The notes beneath the pieces are model-generated. The model worked only from the letters and a program-made list of their open reading frames with translations, was not told the DNA's origin and made no database searches. Both the position numbers and the translations under genes were made by a program. A stretch of DNA of 64,000 bases from Pseudomonas paraversuta (GTDB taxonomy: Bacteria > Pseudomonadota > Gammaproteobacteria > Pseudomonadales > Pseudomonadaceae), in contig NZ_CAJFCL010000002.1 of the NCBI RefSeq assembly GCF_904063065.1, positions 434,001 to 498,000 on the forward strand, written 5' to 3'. Shown here piece by piece: positions 1 through 10,210 of this stretch. The first letter of the stretch is position 1; every line of letters begins with the position of its first letter.

Positions 1-40
1 TCTCACACCAAAAACAGCATGCCCAACCCCGGCCTGTACC

Positions 41-256
41 TGTAGGAGCGAGCTTGCTCGCGATGGCCGCGATGGCCGCGATGCGGTTTACATGATGAAC
101 CGTGTTAACCGTATCGCCGGCAAGCCGGCTCCCACACCAAAAACAGCATGCCCAACCCCGGCCTGTACCTGTAGGAGCGAGCTTGCTCGCGATGGCGGCG
201 ATGCGGTTTACATGATGAACCGCGTTACCCGCATCGCCGGCAAGCCGGCTCCCACA
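41..256. repeat. Two tandem REP-type palindromic units
   Basis: Two near-identical units lie at 41-136 and 170-256. Each starts with tgtaggagcgagcttgctcg and ends with caagccggctcccaca, the usual inward-facing arms of Pseudomonas REP sequences. The 33-base spacer before each unit (about 8-40 and 137-169) is also the same, so the period is about 129 bases and the array probably continues left of the window. Unit 1 carries an extra cgcgatggc repeat of 9 bases. The array lies just beyond the 3' end of bcsC, where such elements may protect or end transcripts. Confidence 0.8.
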
Positions 257-279
257 ACCAAAAAGAGCATGCGCATCAG

Positions 280-3200
280 CTACCTGAAATCCGCATACGG
301 TATCAACGGTTGCACCGGCATCGGCAAGTTGCCCTGCCAGGTGTCAAACGTATACCGCAGGTAGAGCATCGCCCGGCTTGGGGCGTAGCCTTCACTGTGT
401 TGATAGAGCAAGCCACCGCCCAGCACCAGATTGTCCGTCAGCCGGCGTTCTACCAGGCCCTGCAGGCGAATGCCGATGCCATTGCTGTTGCCTCCCGACG
501 TCTCTCCCAGCCCTTCCGATAGCTCGTAGCCGGCCTGATCCACTGCGTGCAGAAGCTTGTCGTTCAGCCCGCTCAGAGGGTAGAGGTCGTTGGACTTGGT
601 TTGGGCGTACGACCAGCCCACCGAGCTTTCCAGGGATACCGACCAGTTAGGCGTACGAAAGGCGTAGTTGAGCGGTACGCCGATGGAGAAGTATTGCTGG
701 GGACTGTAATACCCGCCCTGGCCCAGGGTGTATTCGCTCAGGTCTTTGTCGTAGCTCCAGTACATCACGGTCAGACCGGTGCGCATGCGTTCATCGGCGC
801 GCTCCACCAGGCGATAGTAATAGCCCGCCATGGCGGTGTTCTTGTGGTTGTCTTCGACATTCTTGCCAACCAGCCAATGCTGCCCAAGACTGGCCCACAC
901 GCCGTCAACACCGCCTTCGTCGTGGCTCAGGCTCAGGGTCACGCCGTTAGAGGTCACACCCCCCCAGGTCACGCCCGTATTGGGGTCGGTCGCACCGGAG
1001 TACGACAGGATCGAGTTGCTCAAAGGCCGGCGCGATCCGGTCAGCGTCCAGCCCACTGAGCCGATCTTGCTGCTGTAGGCCACGCCGCCCAGCCAGTTAG
1101 GCACTTTGAACGTATCCGGCGTGCGGCCGATATCAACGTTCCATGTCTCATTCTTCCAGCCAGCCGCCAGCATGGTGCCATTGGCCGATTGCGAGCGGTC
1201 CTCACAGCCCGAGAAGTCCGGTCCGTCGGTGCCTTTGCGCCTTACGGCTACCCCGCAGGTGCCATAGTTCTCACGGACAAGACCGTCCGGGTCGGCTTTG
1301 AAAGCCCCGGCATCCATGTTGATCTGCTCGGCCCGCATAAAGCCGGTGCCATCGGCAATCGGTAAATCCAGTTGCAGGATGGTGGTCCGGGTGTCCGTAT
1401 CCGAGGTGCCCTGGGAGGCATTGTCCGAGCGCCAGCCGTAATCGGTGTACAGATGCAGCGTCGGATTTTGTCGCTGGTACAGTTCATCCACGTCACTGCG
1501 CAGGCTGCTCGCCAGCCATTGGTCATCGTCTTTTTCACGACTGGCCATGGTCATGGCGCGATCGTCCCGCGGGCTGGCCTGCTGCGCGGGCAGCAACCCG
1601 GCTCCGGCCATGCTTTTGGCGTAATAGTCCAGGGCTTGCTGCGGCTCAGTCGCGGAGATCAGGCGCGCTGCATCGCGGTACATCAACGGGTCGGCCTGGG
1701 GCGCCTTCAGCAGCTCGGCGTACATGGCCCGGGCTTTCCCCGGCTCACCTACGTCGGACCAGGCGTTGGCCACCCGGCGTTGCTGCGCAGGGGTCAAGAC
1801 CACGCCCGGAGCCGGCTTGAACTGTGCCAACTGCTGACGGGCCGGGGCCAGTTGCTTACTGGCAATCAGGCTCTCGATTTGTCCCAACTGCGCATTGATG
1901 TCGCCAGGTTCATTCTTCAGCACCTGGCTGTACAGCTTTTGCGCCTGGGTAAAGTCGCCGCGTTCCTGGGCCCATCTGCCAACGGTCATCAGGTCGTCGT
2001 TGTCGGGTTTTTGCATCAGCAGGGCAATCGCCTGGGGCTCCTGGCCGGCTGCGCGCAGACTGTCGGCCCGGGCCACCAGCACGTTGCGCTGCAAGCGCGC
2101 ATCGAGCTGAACCATGTCGTCAGTCCATTGCGCCCTGGGCAACAGTTCCAGCGTGCTCAAGGCACTGGCATCGCGCTCGGTGCTCGACAGGTAAAGCGCG
2201 TAAGCGTAAAGCGCCTGCGGATTTTTGCCCTGGCGCTGCATCAGCTGTTTGAAACTGGCGTCGGCGGCGCCCGGTTGATTTATTTCGCGCTGGGCATTGG
2301 CCAGGCGATAAGTCAGCCAGGGTTCATCGGGGGTCAAGTTGCGGATTTTGCTCAGCAGCGCCACCACTTGGGGCCAGTCCTTGCGCTCAGCGGCGGCATC
2401 GGCCTGGCGGTTGAGCTCGTCCAGCTCCAGGCTTTGGCGCAACCCGGCGAATTCCCTTTGACTGGCAGGGGGCAGGCTATTGAGGAAGGCCTTGGCCTTG
2501 TCCGGTGACTGGGCGGTATACAGGCGCACCAGAGCGCGCACCGCACTGCCATTGCCGGGTTCCAGGCGACGGGCCTGCAGCAGCAGGGCTTCAGCCTGGA
2601 TATCATCGTGTCCGGCACGGGCAACGATGGCCAGCCCGATCAGCGGGTCGGCATCCGCAGGTTTGGCTTTGCGCGCTTGTTGGTAAGCGTTGCGGGCAGC
2701 GACCAGGTTGTTCTGCTCCAGGGCCTTGTCGCCTTGACTGAGCAGCATCCGATAACGGCTGGCGTCCATCAGGTCTTGCCATTTGCTGATATTGGACGTG
2801 TCCTGATCCTTGGTCCGCGCGGTGGCGAAATTGGCACTGGACTCCTGATAGCGGCCCTGGCGAAACAGGGCCATACCCAATGCTCCGTAAAGCGTCGGGT
2901 CCTCGGGATATTGCTTGATGGCACGGCGCAGCAGACCTTCGGCGGCCACAGGGTTACGGGACTGATCAATCATCTGCTTGCCCTGTGCGCCTGCTTGCCA
3001 GGCCGGATCACCAAGCAAATGCTGTTGGGTCTGCAGATTTTTGCTGGCTTCGCCAAGCAGCGGGGAGGCAGGGTACCGATTGACAAAAGCCTGCCAGGCC
3101 TGGGCGGTAGAGCGATTCACGGGCTGGCCATTGAGGTACTGGTATTCGCGCTCGGCGGCGGCGTTGCTGGCCAGTGGGTCGGTTGACAGTTGATGCAGCA

Positions 3201-3810
3201 CCACCAGCGCTTCAGGTGCCCGATTCTCACGGAACAGCAAATCGGCCAGGGTTTGGCGCAGCCCCACGTTACCCGGGTACTGGCTATCCAGTGCGCGCAG
3301 TTGTTCGATCACCCTGGGCCGTTGGCCGGGGATATTGCTGCGAATACGCAGATATTCCAGTGAGGTGGCGAAATCCGGAGGCGCATTGCCAAACAGTTGC
3401 TCGAAAATCGTGGCAGCTTCTTCCGGGCGGCCTGCAGCGGCAAACAGGCGGGCCTGCTGCAGGGCTTTCTGGCTTTGCGGGTCTTGCAGTTTCATCAGGC
3501 TCTGGGCCTGGCGCAGCGCTGGCGAGTCGGGCGCGATGCTTTGCAATTGTGCGAGGCGCTGGTTTGCCAGCCCCGGATTTTTGTCCAGCAAGGCCTGGCG
3601 GATCGAGGCCACCAGCGCTTGGGGATTGTTCGGTGCGATCAGGCTCAGGCGCGCCAATGAGTCGCGCACCAGATCTTCGCGGTACAAGGCTTCACCGATC
3701 CGCACCTGCTCCAGCAACCACTGTTGCTGATCCTGCACGCTGACTGGCTGGGCCATGGCCGCAGTGGAAAAACCGCTGAGCAATAACGCCCATGTCGTTA
3801 ATTTTTGCAT
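280..3810 (-). CDS. bcsC: Cellulose synthase operon protein C: outer-membrane export porin with TPR repeats
   Basis: Last gene of the bcs operon. The product (about 1176 aa from the ATG at 3810; a GTG lies at 3822) has a signal peptide (MQKLTTWALLLSGFSTAAMA), then some 700 residues of tetratricopeptide-like helical repeats that would span the periplasm. It ends in a C-terminal beta-barrel of roughly 350 residues beginning near the DLPIADGTGF segment. The length matches E. coli BcsC. It forms the outer-membrane channel through which the glucan leaves the cell. The start overlaps the 3' end of bcsZ, which suggests translational coupling. I chose the ATG because it gives a clean signal peptide. 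Confidence 0.93.
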   Translation of the reverse strand: MQKLTTWALLLSGFSTAAMAQPVSVQDQQQWLLEQVRIGEALYREDLVRDSLARLSLIAPNNPQALVASIRQALLDKNPGLANQRLAQLQSIAPDSPALRQAQSLMKLQDPQSQKALQQARLFAAAGRPEEAATIFEQLFGNAPPDFATSLEYLRIRSNIPGQRPRVIEQLRALDSQYPGNVGLRQTLADLLFRENRAPEALVVLHQLSTDPLASNAAAEREYQYLNGQPVNRSTAQAWQAFVNRYPASPLLGEASKNLQTQQHLLGDPAWQAGAQGKQMIDQSRNPVAAEGLLRRAIKQYPEDPTLYGALGMALFRQGRYQESSANFATARTKDQDTSNISKWQDLMDASRYRMLLSQGDKALEQNNLVAARNAYQQARKAKPADADPLIGLAIVARAGHDDIQAEALLLQARRLEPGNGSAVRALVRLYTAQSPDKAKAFLNSLPPASQREFAGLRQSLELDELNRQADAAAERKDWPQVVALLSKIRNLTPDEPWLTYRLANAQREINQPGAADASFKQLMQRQGKNPQALYAYALYLSSTERDASALSTLELLPRAQWTDDMVQLDARLQRNVLVARADSLRAAGQEPQAIALLMQKPDNDDLMTVGRWAQERGDFTQAQKLYSQVLKNEPGDINAQLGQIESLIASKQLAPARQQLAQFKPAPGVVLTPAQQRRVANAWSDVGEPGKARAMYAELLKAPQADPLMYRDAARLISATEPQQALDYYAKSMAGAGLLPAQQASPRDDRAMTMASREKDDDQWLASSLRSDVDELYQRQNPTLHLYTDYGWRSDNASQGTSDTDTRTTILQLDLPIADGTGFMRAEQINMDAGAFKADPDGLVRENYGTCGVAVRRKGTDGPDFSGCEDRSQSANGTMLAAGWKNETWNVDIGRTPDTFKVPNWLGGVAYSSKIGSVGWTLTGSRRPLSNSILSYSGATDPNTGVTWGGVTSNGVTLSLSHDEGGVDGVWASLGQHWLVGKNVEDNHKNTAMAGYYYRLVERADERMRTGLTVMYWSYDKDLSEYTLGQGGYYSPQQYFSIGVPLNYAFRTPNWSVSLESSVGWSYAQTKSNDLYPLSGLNDKLLHAVDQAGYELSEGLGETSGGNSNGIGIRLQGLVERRLTDNLVLGGGLLYQHSEGYAPSRAMLYLRYTFDTWQGNLPMPVQPLIPYADFR

Positions 3811-4922
3811 GTGTTCGCCCACGCAGGACTGAGCCGACCATCCTTGTCAAAGCGATAGCGTTGTTGATCCCAGCCCTGGCCGAACAACAGCAACGACTGG
3901 TTGTAATAAGCATCGGCCGCGGGCGGGTCTTGCTGCACGCGAGCCTGCTGGACCGCCAGCGCCGGTGAATCGGCGCTGGCGAGCAGCGGTAACAGGGCCC
4001 CCGAGAAACCCACCGGACCGGTGCCGGTGTAGGTGCCGGTTATGGCATCTACGCTCTCTGGCGGATAACCCAGGGTCCGGGTCAGATTGACCATGGGGGC
4101 AAAGTGCTGTTGCAGGGTCTGGCGATTGGCCGCGTCCGGGGCCAGCATGCCGAGCCACAGGTAGACGCGGATCGCATCGTAGTCCCCCGCGCTGCCATCC
4201 TTGGGGTCCGGGGCCCAGCCGCCTGCGGCTTGCCACAGCAGCCAGTCAGGGGCAAAACCCTTGGGCGAACCTTCGATCAGCAGACGTTGCTGATTGCTTG
4301 CCAGCTCGGCCCAGACCGGTGAGATCTGGGCAAAGCGGGCCAGCAGTTGGGGCGGCATATAGCTGGGGTTCAGGCGCCAGCCTTGAGCGCTGTCAAACCC
4401 CACATCACCGGGCAGCAGCATCAGGCCCAGCCCGGGCAACGTGCGCAGGCTTTGGGCGGCGCTGCGCCAGAGCATGTTTTGCCCTTGCGCGATATAAGCC
4501 GGCCACTGCCACAGCCGCCCGGCCTCCAGCAAGCTGTAGGCAATCCACAGGTCGGAATCGCTGGCGTTGTTGCTATCCAGCACTTGCCATTTGCCGCTCT
4601 TGGACTGTCCCCACTGCCACGCGGGCAGATGCTTATCAAGATTGCCCTGGGCCAGGTTGTTGCGGGTCCAGTCGAGAATCTTTGCGAAACCTTGCCGGTC
4701 GTTACCCACCAGGGCAAAAAACAGCCCGTAGCTTTGCCCCTCGGAGGTGGTGATCAGCTGCGCCGAGGAGCTATCGATAATGCGTCCGTCGGCGCTCATC
4801 ATCGCCTTCTTGTAACTGTCCCAGGCGGGCCAGTTACAGGTAGCAGCGCTCACCACCTGGGGCAAGGCGCCGAGGGTCACAGACAGGGCCAGTGCAGCAA
4901 GGCGTCCCATGGTCTCAGTCAT
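3798..4922 (-). CDS. bcsZ: Periplasmic endo-1,4-beta-glucanase of glycoside hydrolase family 8
   Basis: The 374-aa product hydrolyses beta-1,4-glucan in the periplasm and is needed for proper cellulose export in other species. A signal peptide covers about residues 1-26 (cleavage near VSA-A). The GH8 signature TTSEGQSYG places the likely catalytic acid at Glu61, and GDYDAIRVYLW contains the usual catalytic aspartate. The gene overlaps bcsB by a few bases upstream and bcsC downstream, in the order bcsA-B-Z-C seen in E. coli. No damage is visible. Confidence 0.93.
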   Translation of the reverse strand: MTETMGRLAALALSVTLGALPQVVSAATCNWPAWDSYKKAMMSADGRIIDSSSAQLITTSEGQSYGLFFALVGNDRQGFAKILDWTRNNLAQGNLDKHLPAWQWGQSKSGKWQVLDSNNASDSDLWIAYSLLEAGRLWQWPAYIAQGQNMLWRSAAQSLRTLPGLGLMLLPGDVGFDSAQGWRLNPSYMPPQLLARFAQISPVWAELASNQQRLLIEGSPKGFAPDWLLWQAAGGWAPDPKDGSAGDYDAIRVYLWLGMLAPDAANRQTLQQHFAPMVNLTRTLGYPPESVDAITGTYTGTGPVGFSGALLPLLASADSPALAVQQARVQQDPPAADAYYNQSLLLFGQGWDQQRYRFDKDGRLSPAWANTCKN

Positions 4923-7236
4923 CCTTGTGCAGGCGACGGTTGGCTGCCCAGCTCAGGGCACGCCACAGCAGGAAGGCTGTCAGCAGAACGCTGATGACCG
5001 CCAGTACCGCCAGCAACACCGGGTGCTCGGACAGTTGATACCACAGCAGCAGGTACCACGGCAGGTTACCCACGTAGTACTGGTCACCCACCAGCTGGCT
5101 ATAAACCCCGCTGCTGCGAATCAGCGCAACAGAGCCTGCCACGGCATCCAGTTTGCCGCTGTCGCCGATGGCATCACGCAGCAGGTTGTAGTCGGCGTCG
5201 TCATTGCCCAGCAGTGCAACGATGCTGCGCTGGTCATGGTGCGGTGACTGCATGCCCAGAATGGCTGCAATCGGTGCCTGGGCCGTGACCTCTGTGCGGT
5301 TGGCCGGTTTGTTGCGCTGATCAGGCGACGGGCCGCGGCGATTGTTGGCATCGATGGCGGAATTGCCATAAGGCTGTACCAGCATGTCGCGCTGGCGTTG
5401 CAGCAATAGGCTCAGGTCCGGATTGTCGCGCATCTCCGGTGCCATTTGCCCCAGCAACAGCAGATCAGCGTCTTCTTTGGCTGCCGTCTGCCAGTCATCG
5501 CTCAGGCGCAAACCGAAGGCCGGATAGCCGGAGCGGGCAGAAATCCCGGCCACGGCTTCAAGCAAGGTACTGATCTGGGTAGGAGTGGTCTTGGCCGGCA
5601 CCACCACGATCGATTCCGACATGTCGGCCATGCGGCTGAACGGGAAACCGCTGCGGGCGAAGGCCTTGAGGTCTGGCATGCTGATGTAGTGGTGGTAGCC
5701 GGACAGGTCGATGGTCGAGTCTTCATCGATGATGGCCTGGGTGTTGGCCGGCAGTATGGTCTGGCAACGATCACGCTGGGCGCTGCCCATGGTACTGGCG
5801 AAGTTGAAGTCGAAACGCAGGCGGTTGCGGTCGCCAATTTTCAGCGAAGGTACCACCAGCTTGTCATTGGCATTGGCCGTGTCGTTGGACAGCACCGCCA
5901 GACGCAGTTCTTCAAGGCTGCTGGTGTCTTTGCGGACCAAAGGCAGGCTGGTGATGAACTGTTCGTTGAGGCTGATGTTCAGGCGCGAATCATCATTGGC
6001 CGACGGTGCGGTGTAACGGTATTGGGTGCGCAACGGAATGCCCTGGTTGCGCCACACAAACAGGTCGGGTGGCAGGTTCACATCCAGGGTGATCGGCCGC
6101 GGTTGCAATCCGCTGACTTGCAGCTGCTGCGGGTAGCTGATCAGCTCGGCGAAGCGCACCGGGCGGTCGGTACGCATCCAGGCCGGGGCATCGTAGGGTT
6201 TGCGGGGCTGCAGTTCTTCGACCTTGTCGATGGTCACGCGAGAGCCGCGCAGCAGGTTGCCGCCCAGAGCGAGGGCTTTGGCCGCGGTGGCCAGGTCTTC
6301 TTCGTTACGACCCATGATCAGCAGGATTTTGCTGTAAGGCGCATCCGGGTGGTCAATCAGCTCGACCACAGGCGCGGTCACGGCCGGGAATTTTTCCAGG
6401 TCGCTCATGAACGCCGGGCGGTGATCATTGGTGGCAAACACCACCGAAGGCTGAGTGGCTTCCTTGTTTTGTACGCTTGGCAAAGCGTCATACAGCACCG
6501 GGAAACTGGCGCCGCGCCAGTTGGACTGGCTGCCGAAGTACGATGCCAGAATGGCGGCGGCTTTCTGTTCGCCCAGGGTCGGGTTGGCAGCGAATACAAA
6601 CGGCAGTTCAAGTTTTCCGCTGTTGCGTGGATCAAAGAACGGCAGCGGGAAAAACGCCAGATCGTTGGTCAGGCTCAGCGCCTGCTCTTGCAGGGTGATG
6701 CTGCTGGAGCGGCTGATATTGACCCACAGGGTGCTGTTGGCCGGGTCTTCGCAGATATCGGTGTAGTGGCCGATAAACTCCAGGCGAACCCGGTTGAAGT
6801 CCGAAATCAGGCGCGGATCAAGGGCCATCTGCTGAGTGGTTTTACGCCCCAGTTGATCCTTGTCGATGGGTAGCACCCCCATTAGCACATCATTGAGGTA
6901 CACCCGGATATGGGAGACGGTGGGGATCAGCGAGGGCGAGGGGGTGTACTCCAGTTGCAGGCGGGCATCGCTGGCAATCCGGTCGCGGCGCAGGGTGAAC
7001 TCCACTTGCTCCGAGTTGTTGATCCCCAGCAGCAGGGTGTCGGTGGCACGCCCCAGCTGTTCAAAGGTGCGGGTCACCGTCCAGCTCGGCAATGGCTGGA
7101 GCGAGTCCTCCACGGGCGGCTTGGGCAGCGGCGCAGGCGAGCTGCCCGGCAATGGCAGCGGTGCAGACATCAGCTGTGAGGCAAAGGTCATTAGCGCAAG
7201 GCTGGCGAAAAAAGCTTTTTTGGAAAATCGACTCAT
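4915..7236 (-). CDS. bcsB: Cellulose synthase regulatory/periplasmic subunit BcsB
   Basis: The product is about 773 aa. It is the periplasmic partner of BcsA, with alternating carbohydrate-binding-like and flavodoxin-like domains and a single C-terminal membrane helix (residues after YLLLWYQLSEHPVL) that packs against the synthase. The N-terminus (MSRFSKKAFFASLALMTFAS) is a signal peptide. I placed the start at the ATG at 7236 because it overlaps the bcsA stop as ATGA and puts the signal sequence at the true N-terminus; an upstream in-frame start at 7308 would add 24 non-signal residues inside bcsA. Confidence 0.93.
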   Translation of the reverse strand: MSRFSKKAFFASLALMTFASQLMSAPLPLPGSSPAPLPKPPVEDSLQPLPSWTVTRTFEQLGRATDTLLLGINNSEQVEFTLRRDRIASDARLQLEYTPSPSLIPTVSHIRVYLNDVLMGVLPIDKDQLGRKTTQQMALDPRLISDFNRVRLEFIGHYTDICEDPANSTLWVNISRSSSITLQEQALSLTNDLAFFPLPFFDPRNSGKLELPFVFAANPTLGEQKAAAILASYFGSQSNWRGASFPVLYDALPSVQNKEATQPSVVFATNDHRPAFMSDLEKFPAVTAPVVELIDHPDAPYSKILLIMGRNEEDLATAAKALALGGNLLRGSRVTIDKVEELQPRKPYDAPAWMRTDRPVRFAELISYPQQLQVSGLQPRPITLDVNLPPDLFVWRNQGIPLRTQYRYTAPSANDDSRLNISLNEQFITSLPLVRKDTSSLEELRLAVLSNDTANANDKLVVPSLKIGDRNRLRFDFNFASTMGSAQRDRCQTILPANTQAIIDEDSTIDLSGYHHYISMPDLKAFARSGFPFSRMADMSESIVVVPAKTTPTQISTLLEAVAGISARSGYPAFGLRLSDDWQTAAKEDADLLLLGQMAPEMRDNPDLSLLLQRQRDMLVQPYGNSAIDANNRRGPSPDQRNKPANRTEVTAQAPIAAILGMQSPHHDQRSIVALLGNDDADYNLLRDAIGDSGKLDAVAGSVALIRSSGVYSQLVGDQYYVGNLPWYLLLWYQLSEHPVLLAVLAVISVLLTAFLLWRALSWAANRRLHKDD

Positions 7237-9833
7237 GATCTGCTCACTGGCCGGGAGATAAGAGGGGTGGACGCTTTGGGCATGCGCGGCAAAAAGCTGC
7301 CCAGCCACTGAAGAACTCGCATGAACGGACGCGCAAGCGTGCGCACCCAGGCAGGCAGGTATTGGTAAAGGCGGTAATAGCCTTTGGCGCCCAGAGCGAG
7401 AATTTCTCTCAGGCTCTGGATCGGCTTGTCGGCTTCGAATCCGCTGTTGTGATCAAGCCAGGCATCGGCCCGGCCAAAGGTGCACTGGACGAACTCGATT
7501 TTCTGTTCGGGCGCCAACCCGGCGAAGCTCAAACCCATAAACATGTCGTGGGAGCGGGTCAGGCTGCCGGTGAATACAAACTCGCGGTTGCCGCGCTGCA
7601 GAATCAGTGACACCAGGGTGCCGACCGGCAATTGCAGGGGCTGAATAAGCTGCAGGCCGACCCCGCCGTCGGAGTAGTCCACCAGTTCACAGGGGTAGCA
7701 GTGGCCGTCGCTGAGTCTGATCGCCCCCGGCAACCGGGTCTGTACCCGATGGGTGTGACGCACTTGGCGCACTTCAGCAGCCACGGCCACGGCAGCACCG
7801 ATGATCAGCAGGTTGTAAATCACCCACAGCACGCTGACGAAAATAGTGAAGATCTCGTCTTTGGGCCCGTAAAACAGGCGCCATACCGCAAAGCCGAGGC
7901 CGAGTACGTTGAGCAGCGACAGCACCAGGTAAGGTTTGGCGGTCTGCCAGTCGAACTGGTTCTCCTCCATCATGCCGCCCTTGGCGGTGACGTTGAACTT
8001 GCCCCGGGACGGGCTGAACAAGGCCACGGTGGTCGGCCGTGCGATGTACCAGGCCAGCACGGTCTCGTACACCTCGCCCCAGAATGTCTGGCGATAGGCG
8101 CCTTGCATCCGCGAGTTGGTCAGGCTGGCATGGATCATGTGCGGCAATACGTAGAGCAGAATCATCAGCGCCGGGGCGTAAATGATGTAGGCGTGCAGCA
8201 GCAGAAAGGCCAGCGGCGCAGTGAGGAACACGATCCGCGGCAGCCCCACCAGAAAGTGCATCATGGCGTTGGTGTAGCAAATACGCTGGAAGAGGGTCAG
8301 GCCTTTGCCCAGCAGCGGGTTGTCGGTGCGGAAAATCTGCACCATGCCCCGTGCCCAGCGGATCCGCTGGCCGATATGGGCCGACAGGCTTTCAGTGGCC
8401 AGGCCGGCAGCCTGGGGGATGCGCAAGTAGGCCGAGTTCCAGCCGTTGCGATGCAGGCGCAGAGCGGTGTGGGCATCTTCGGTGACGGTTTCGACGGCAA
8501 AGCCACCGATCGAGTCGATCGCGCTACGCCGGACGATGGCGCAAGAGCCGCAGAAGAACGCGGCGTTCCACATATCGTTACCGTCCTGGATCAAACCGTA
8601 AAACAGCTCGCCTTCGTTGGGGCGGTTGCGGAAAGTCCCGAGGTTGCGCTCGAACGGGTCCGGTGACAGGAAGTGGTGCGGTGTTTGCACCAGTGCCAGT
8701 TTCGGGTCGCGCAGAAACCAGCCCACGGTCAATTGCAGGAAGGAGCGGGCAGGCATGTGGTCGCAGTCAAAAATCGCTACCAGCTCACCGTCGATCTGGG
8801 TCAGGGCATGGTTCAGGTTGCCGGCCTTGGCGTGGCGGTTGTCGGTCCGGGCGATATAGTTGATGCCCGCTTCCTCGGCGAACTGTTTGAAGCTTGGACG
8901 GTTGCCGTCATCGAGCAGGTGAATGCGCAACTTGTCCTTGGGCCAGTCGATACCCAGCGCGGCATACACCGTGCCGCGGGTCACCGAGAGCTCTTCGTTG
9001 TAGGTAGGTATCAGCAGGTCGACCGTCGGCCACAGGCTGGTATCGCGTGGCAATTGCGCCGGCTGGCGATTGAGCGGCCAGGAGGTCTGAACGTAGCCCA
9101 GAATCAGCACCAGCCAGGAATAGGTTTCTGCCAGCAGCAAAATAAGGCCGCATACCAGATCCAGGGAGTCGTTCCAGTTCAGGGTCGAGGTGTAGCGCCA
9201 CCACAGGTAGCGGCACGAGATGATCACTGAAAGGGCAATCATCAACAGCGTCGGGAAGCGCCCCGGTATACGCCGCACCAGCATCGCTATGCCCCACAGC
9301 AAGATAACGAACACCAGTTGTGCCAGATACCCGAAGGGTTCGGTCACGCAGATAATGATCAATACCGCTGCCAGCACGCCAATGGCGATGTACAGCGCCT
9401 TGCGCAGGGGCCAGCCCATGGTGTTCCAGCGGCGCGTGCTTTTAATCACTTGCGGGCTGATCGCCGTAGGCAACCGCACAAAGGCATTGGACAGCAGGTT
9501 CCAGGGCTGCTGCACAATCCTCAGCAAGGCCTGCAGCAGCGAGCGCACATACTTGCCTGGCGAGCGGCGGCCCCGGCTCTGCTCTGTCGGGCGCACCAGC
9601 AGCAGCCACAGGCTCTGGATCGCATAGCGCAGCGGGTCGCCAATGCTCGCGGACTTGTCCGCCAGATGCGGGTACAGACGTCGGTGCTGTGCGCGCAGGG
9701 CTTTCCAGCTGGGGGATTCGAGGCGCAGGAAAATCCAGCCGAGCGCCTGAAGCGAAGCCAGAACAAAGGCCGTGAAACGGCTGCAGTTTTGTTCACGGCG
9801 CAAATAGGTATAGGGAAACCAGCGCTCTGTCAT
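7233..9833 (-). CDS. bcsA: Cellulose synthase catalytic subunit with C-terminal PilZ domain
   Basis: The 866-aa inner-membrane GT2 processive glycosyltransferase polymerises UDP-glucose to cellulose and passes the chain through its own channel. Visible motifs are DDG (308-310), DCD (356-358), TED (451-453) and QRIRW (489-493). Clusters of membrane helices lie at about 145-250 and 515-690. The PilZ domain has the c-di-GMP-binding RVQTR (RxxxR, 696-700) and DYSDGG (DxSxxG, 719-724). All key residues are present, so the enzyme itself looks functional. The start overlaps the bcsQ remnant stop as ATGA, and the stop overlaps the bcsB start as ATGA. Confidence 0.96.
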   Translation of the reverse strand: MTERWFPYTYLRREQNCSRFTAFVLASLQALGWIFLRLESPSWKALRAQHRRLYPHLADKSASIGDPLRYAIQSLWLLLVRPTEQSRGRRSPGKYVRSLLQALLRIVQQPWNLLSNAFVRLPTAISPQVIKSTRRWNTMGWPLRKALYIAIGVLAAVLIIICVTEPFGYLAQLVFVILLWGIAMLVRRIPGRFPTLLMIALSVIISCRYLWWRYTSTLNWNDSLDLVCGLILLLAETYSWLVLILGYVQTSWPLNRQPAQLPRDTSLWPTVDLLIPTYNEELSVTRGTVYAALGIDWPKDKLRIHLLDDGNRPSFKQFAEEAGINYIARTDNRHAKAGNLNHALTQIDGELVAIFDCDHMPARSFLQLTVGWFLRDPKLALVQTPHHFLSPDPFERNLGTFRNRPNEGELFYGLIQDGNDMWNAAFFCGSCAIVRRSAIDSIGGFAVETVTEDAHTALRLHRNGWNSAYLRIPQAAGLATESLSAHIGQRIRWARGMVQIFRTDNPLLGKGLTLFQRICYTNAMMHFLVGLPRIVFLTAPLAFLLLHAYIIYAPALMILLYVLPHMIHASLTNSRMQGAYRQTFWGEVYETVLAWYIARPTTVALFSPSRGKFNVTAKGGMMEENQFDWQTAKPYLVLSLLNVLGLGFAVWRLFYGPKDEIFTIFVSVLWVIYNLLIIGAAVAVAAEVRQVRHTHRVQTRLPGAIRLSDGHCYPCELVDYSDGGVGLQLIQPLQLPVGTLVSLILQRGNREFVFTGSLTRSHDMFMGLSFAGLAPEQKIEFVQCTFGRADAWLDHNSGFEADKPIQSLREILALGAKGYYRLYQYLPAWVRTLARPFMRVLQWLGSFLPRMPKASTPLISRPVSRS

Positions 9834-10210
9834 TCAAGCCTCCGGCCACGCAGCAGGCACCAACTGGCAAGGCTGAGGATGTCCTGGGCGATCAGGCTGC
9901 CCGGGGCATAACGGCCTGCCGGTTCGCGCCGGGCCAGGGCTTCGCCCACGGCTTCATCGCTATGCAGGCTGACCGGCAGCAGGTAGCGGGCATAGCGATA
10001 TTGCCAGATCAGCACCAGGTCACGTTGTAACTGGCTGGCCGCGTCATAGCGATTGACCAGCAACAAGGGCCCATGGCTTAGCTGTGGCTGCAACAGTACA
10101 TGGCAAGCCGCATCGGCATTGATTACGGTGATTGCGATCTCGCAGTGCGGGTTAGTCGCATGTCCCGGCAAGCGTTGCGGCAGATCGAACAAGATCCAGT
10201 CAAAGGCCTC
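9830..10210 (-). pseudogene. bcsQ: Truncated bcsQ: C-terminal half only, ATPase P-loop region missing
   Basis: BcsQ (YhjQ) is a MinD/ParA-like ATPase of about 250 aa that supports assembly of the secretory cellulose synthase. Only about 126 codons remain here, from EAFDWILFDLPQRLPG to the C-terminal SLASWCLLRG, which align with about residue 130 onward of the E. coli protein. No Walker A (GG.GKT/TT) or switch I region exists in this interval. The reading frame begins immediately after the bcsR stop codon. The expected ATG overlapping that stop (10214-10212) reads only four codons before TGA. Translation could only begin at an internal start such as TTG at 10192. This looks like a deletion of roughly 400 bases. 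Confidence 0.8.
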
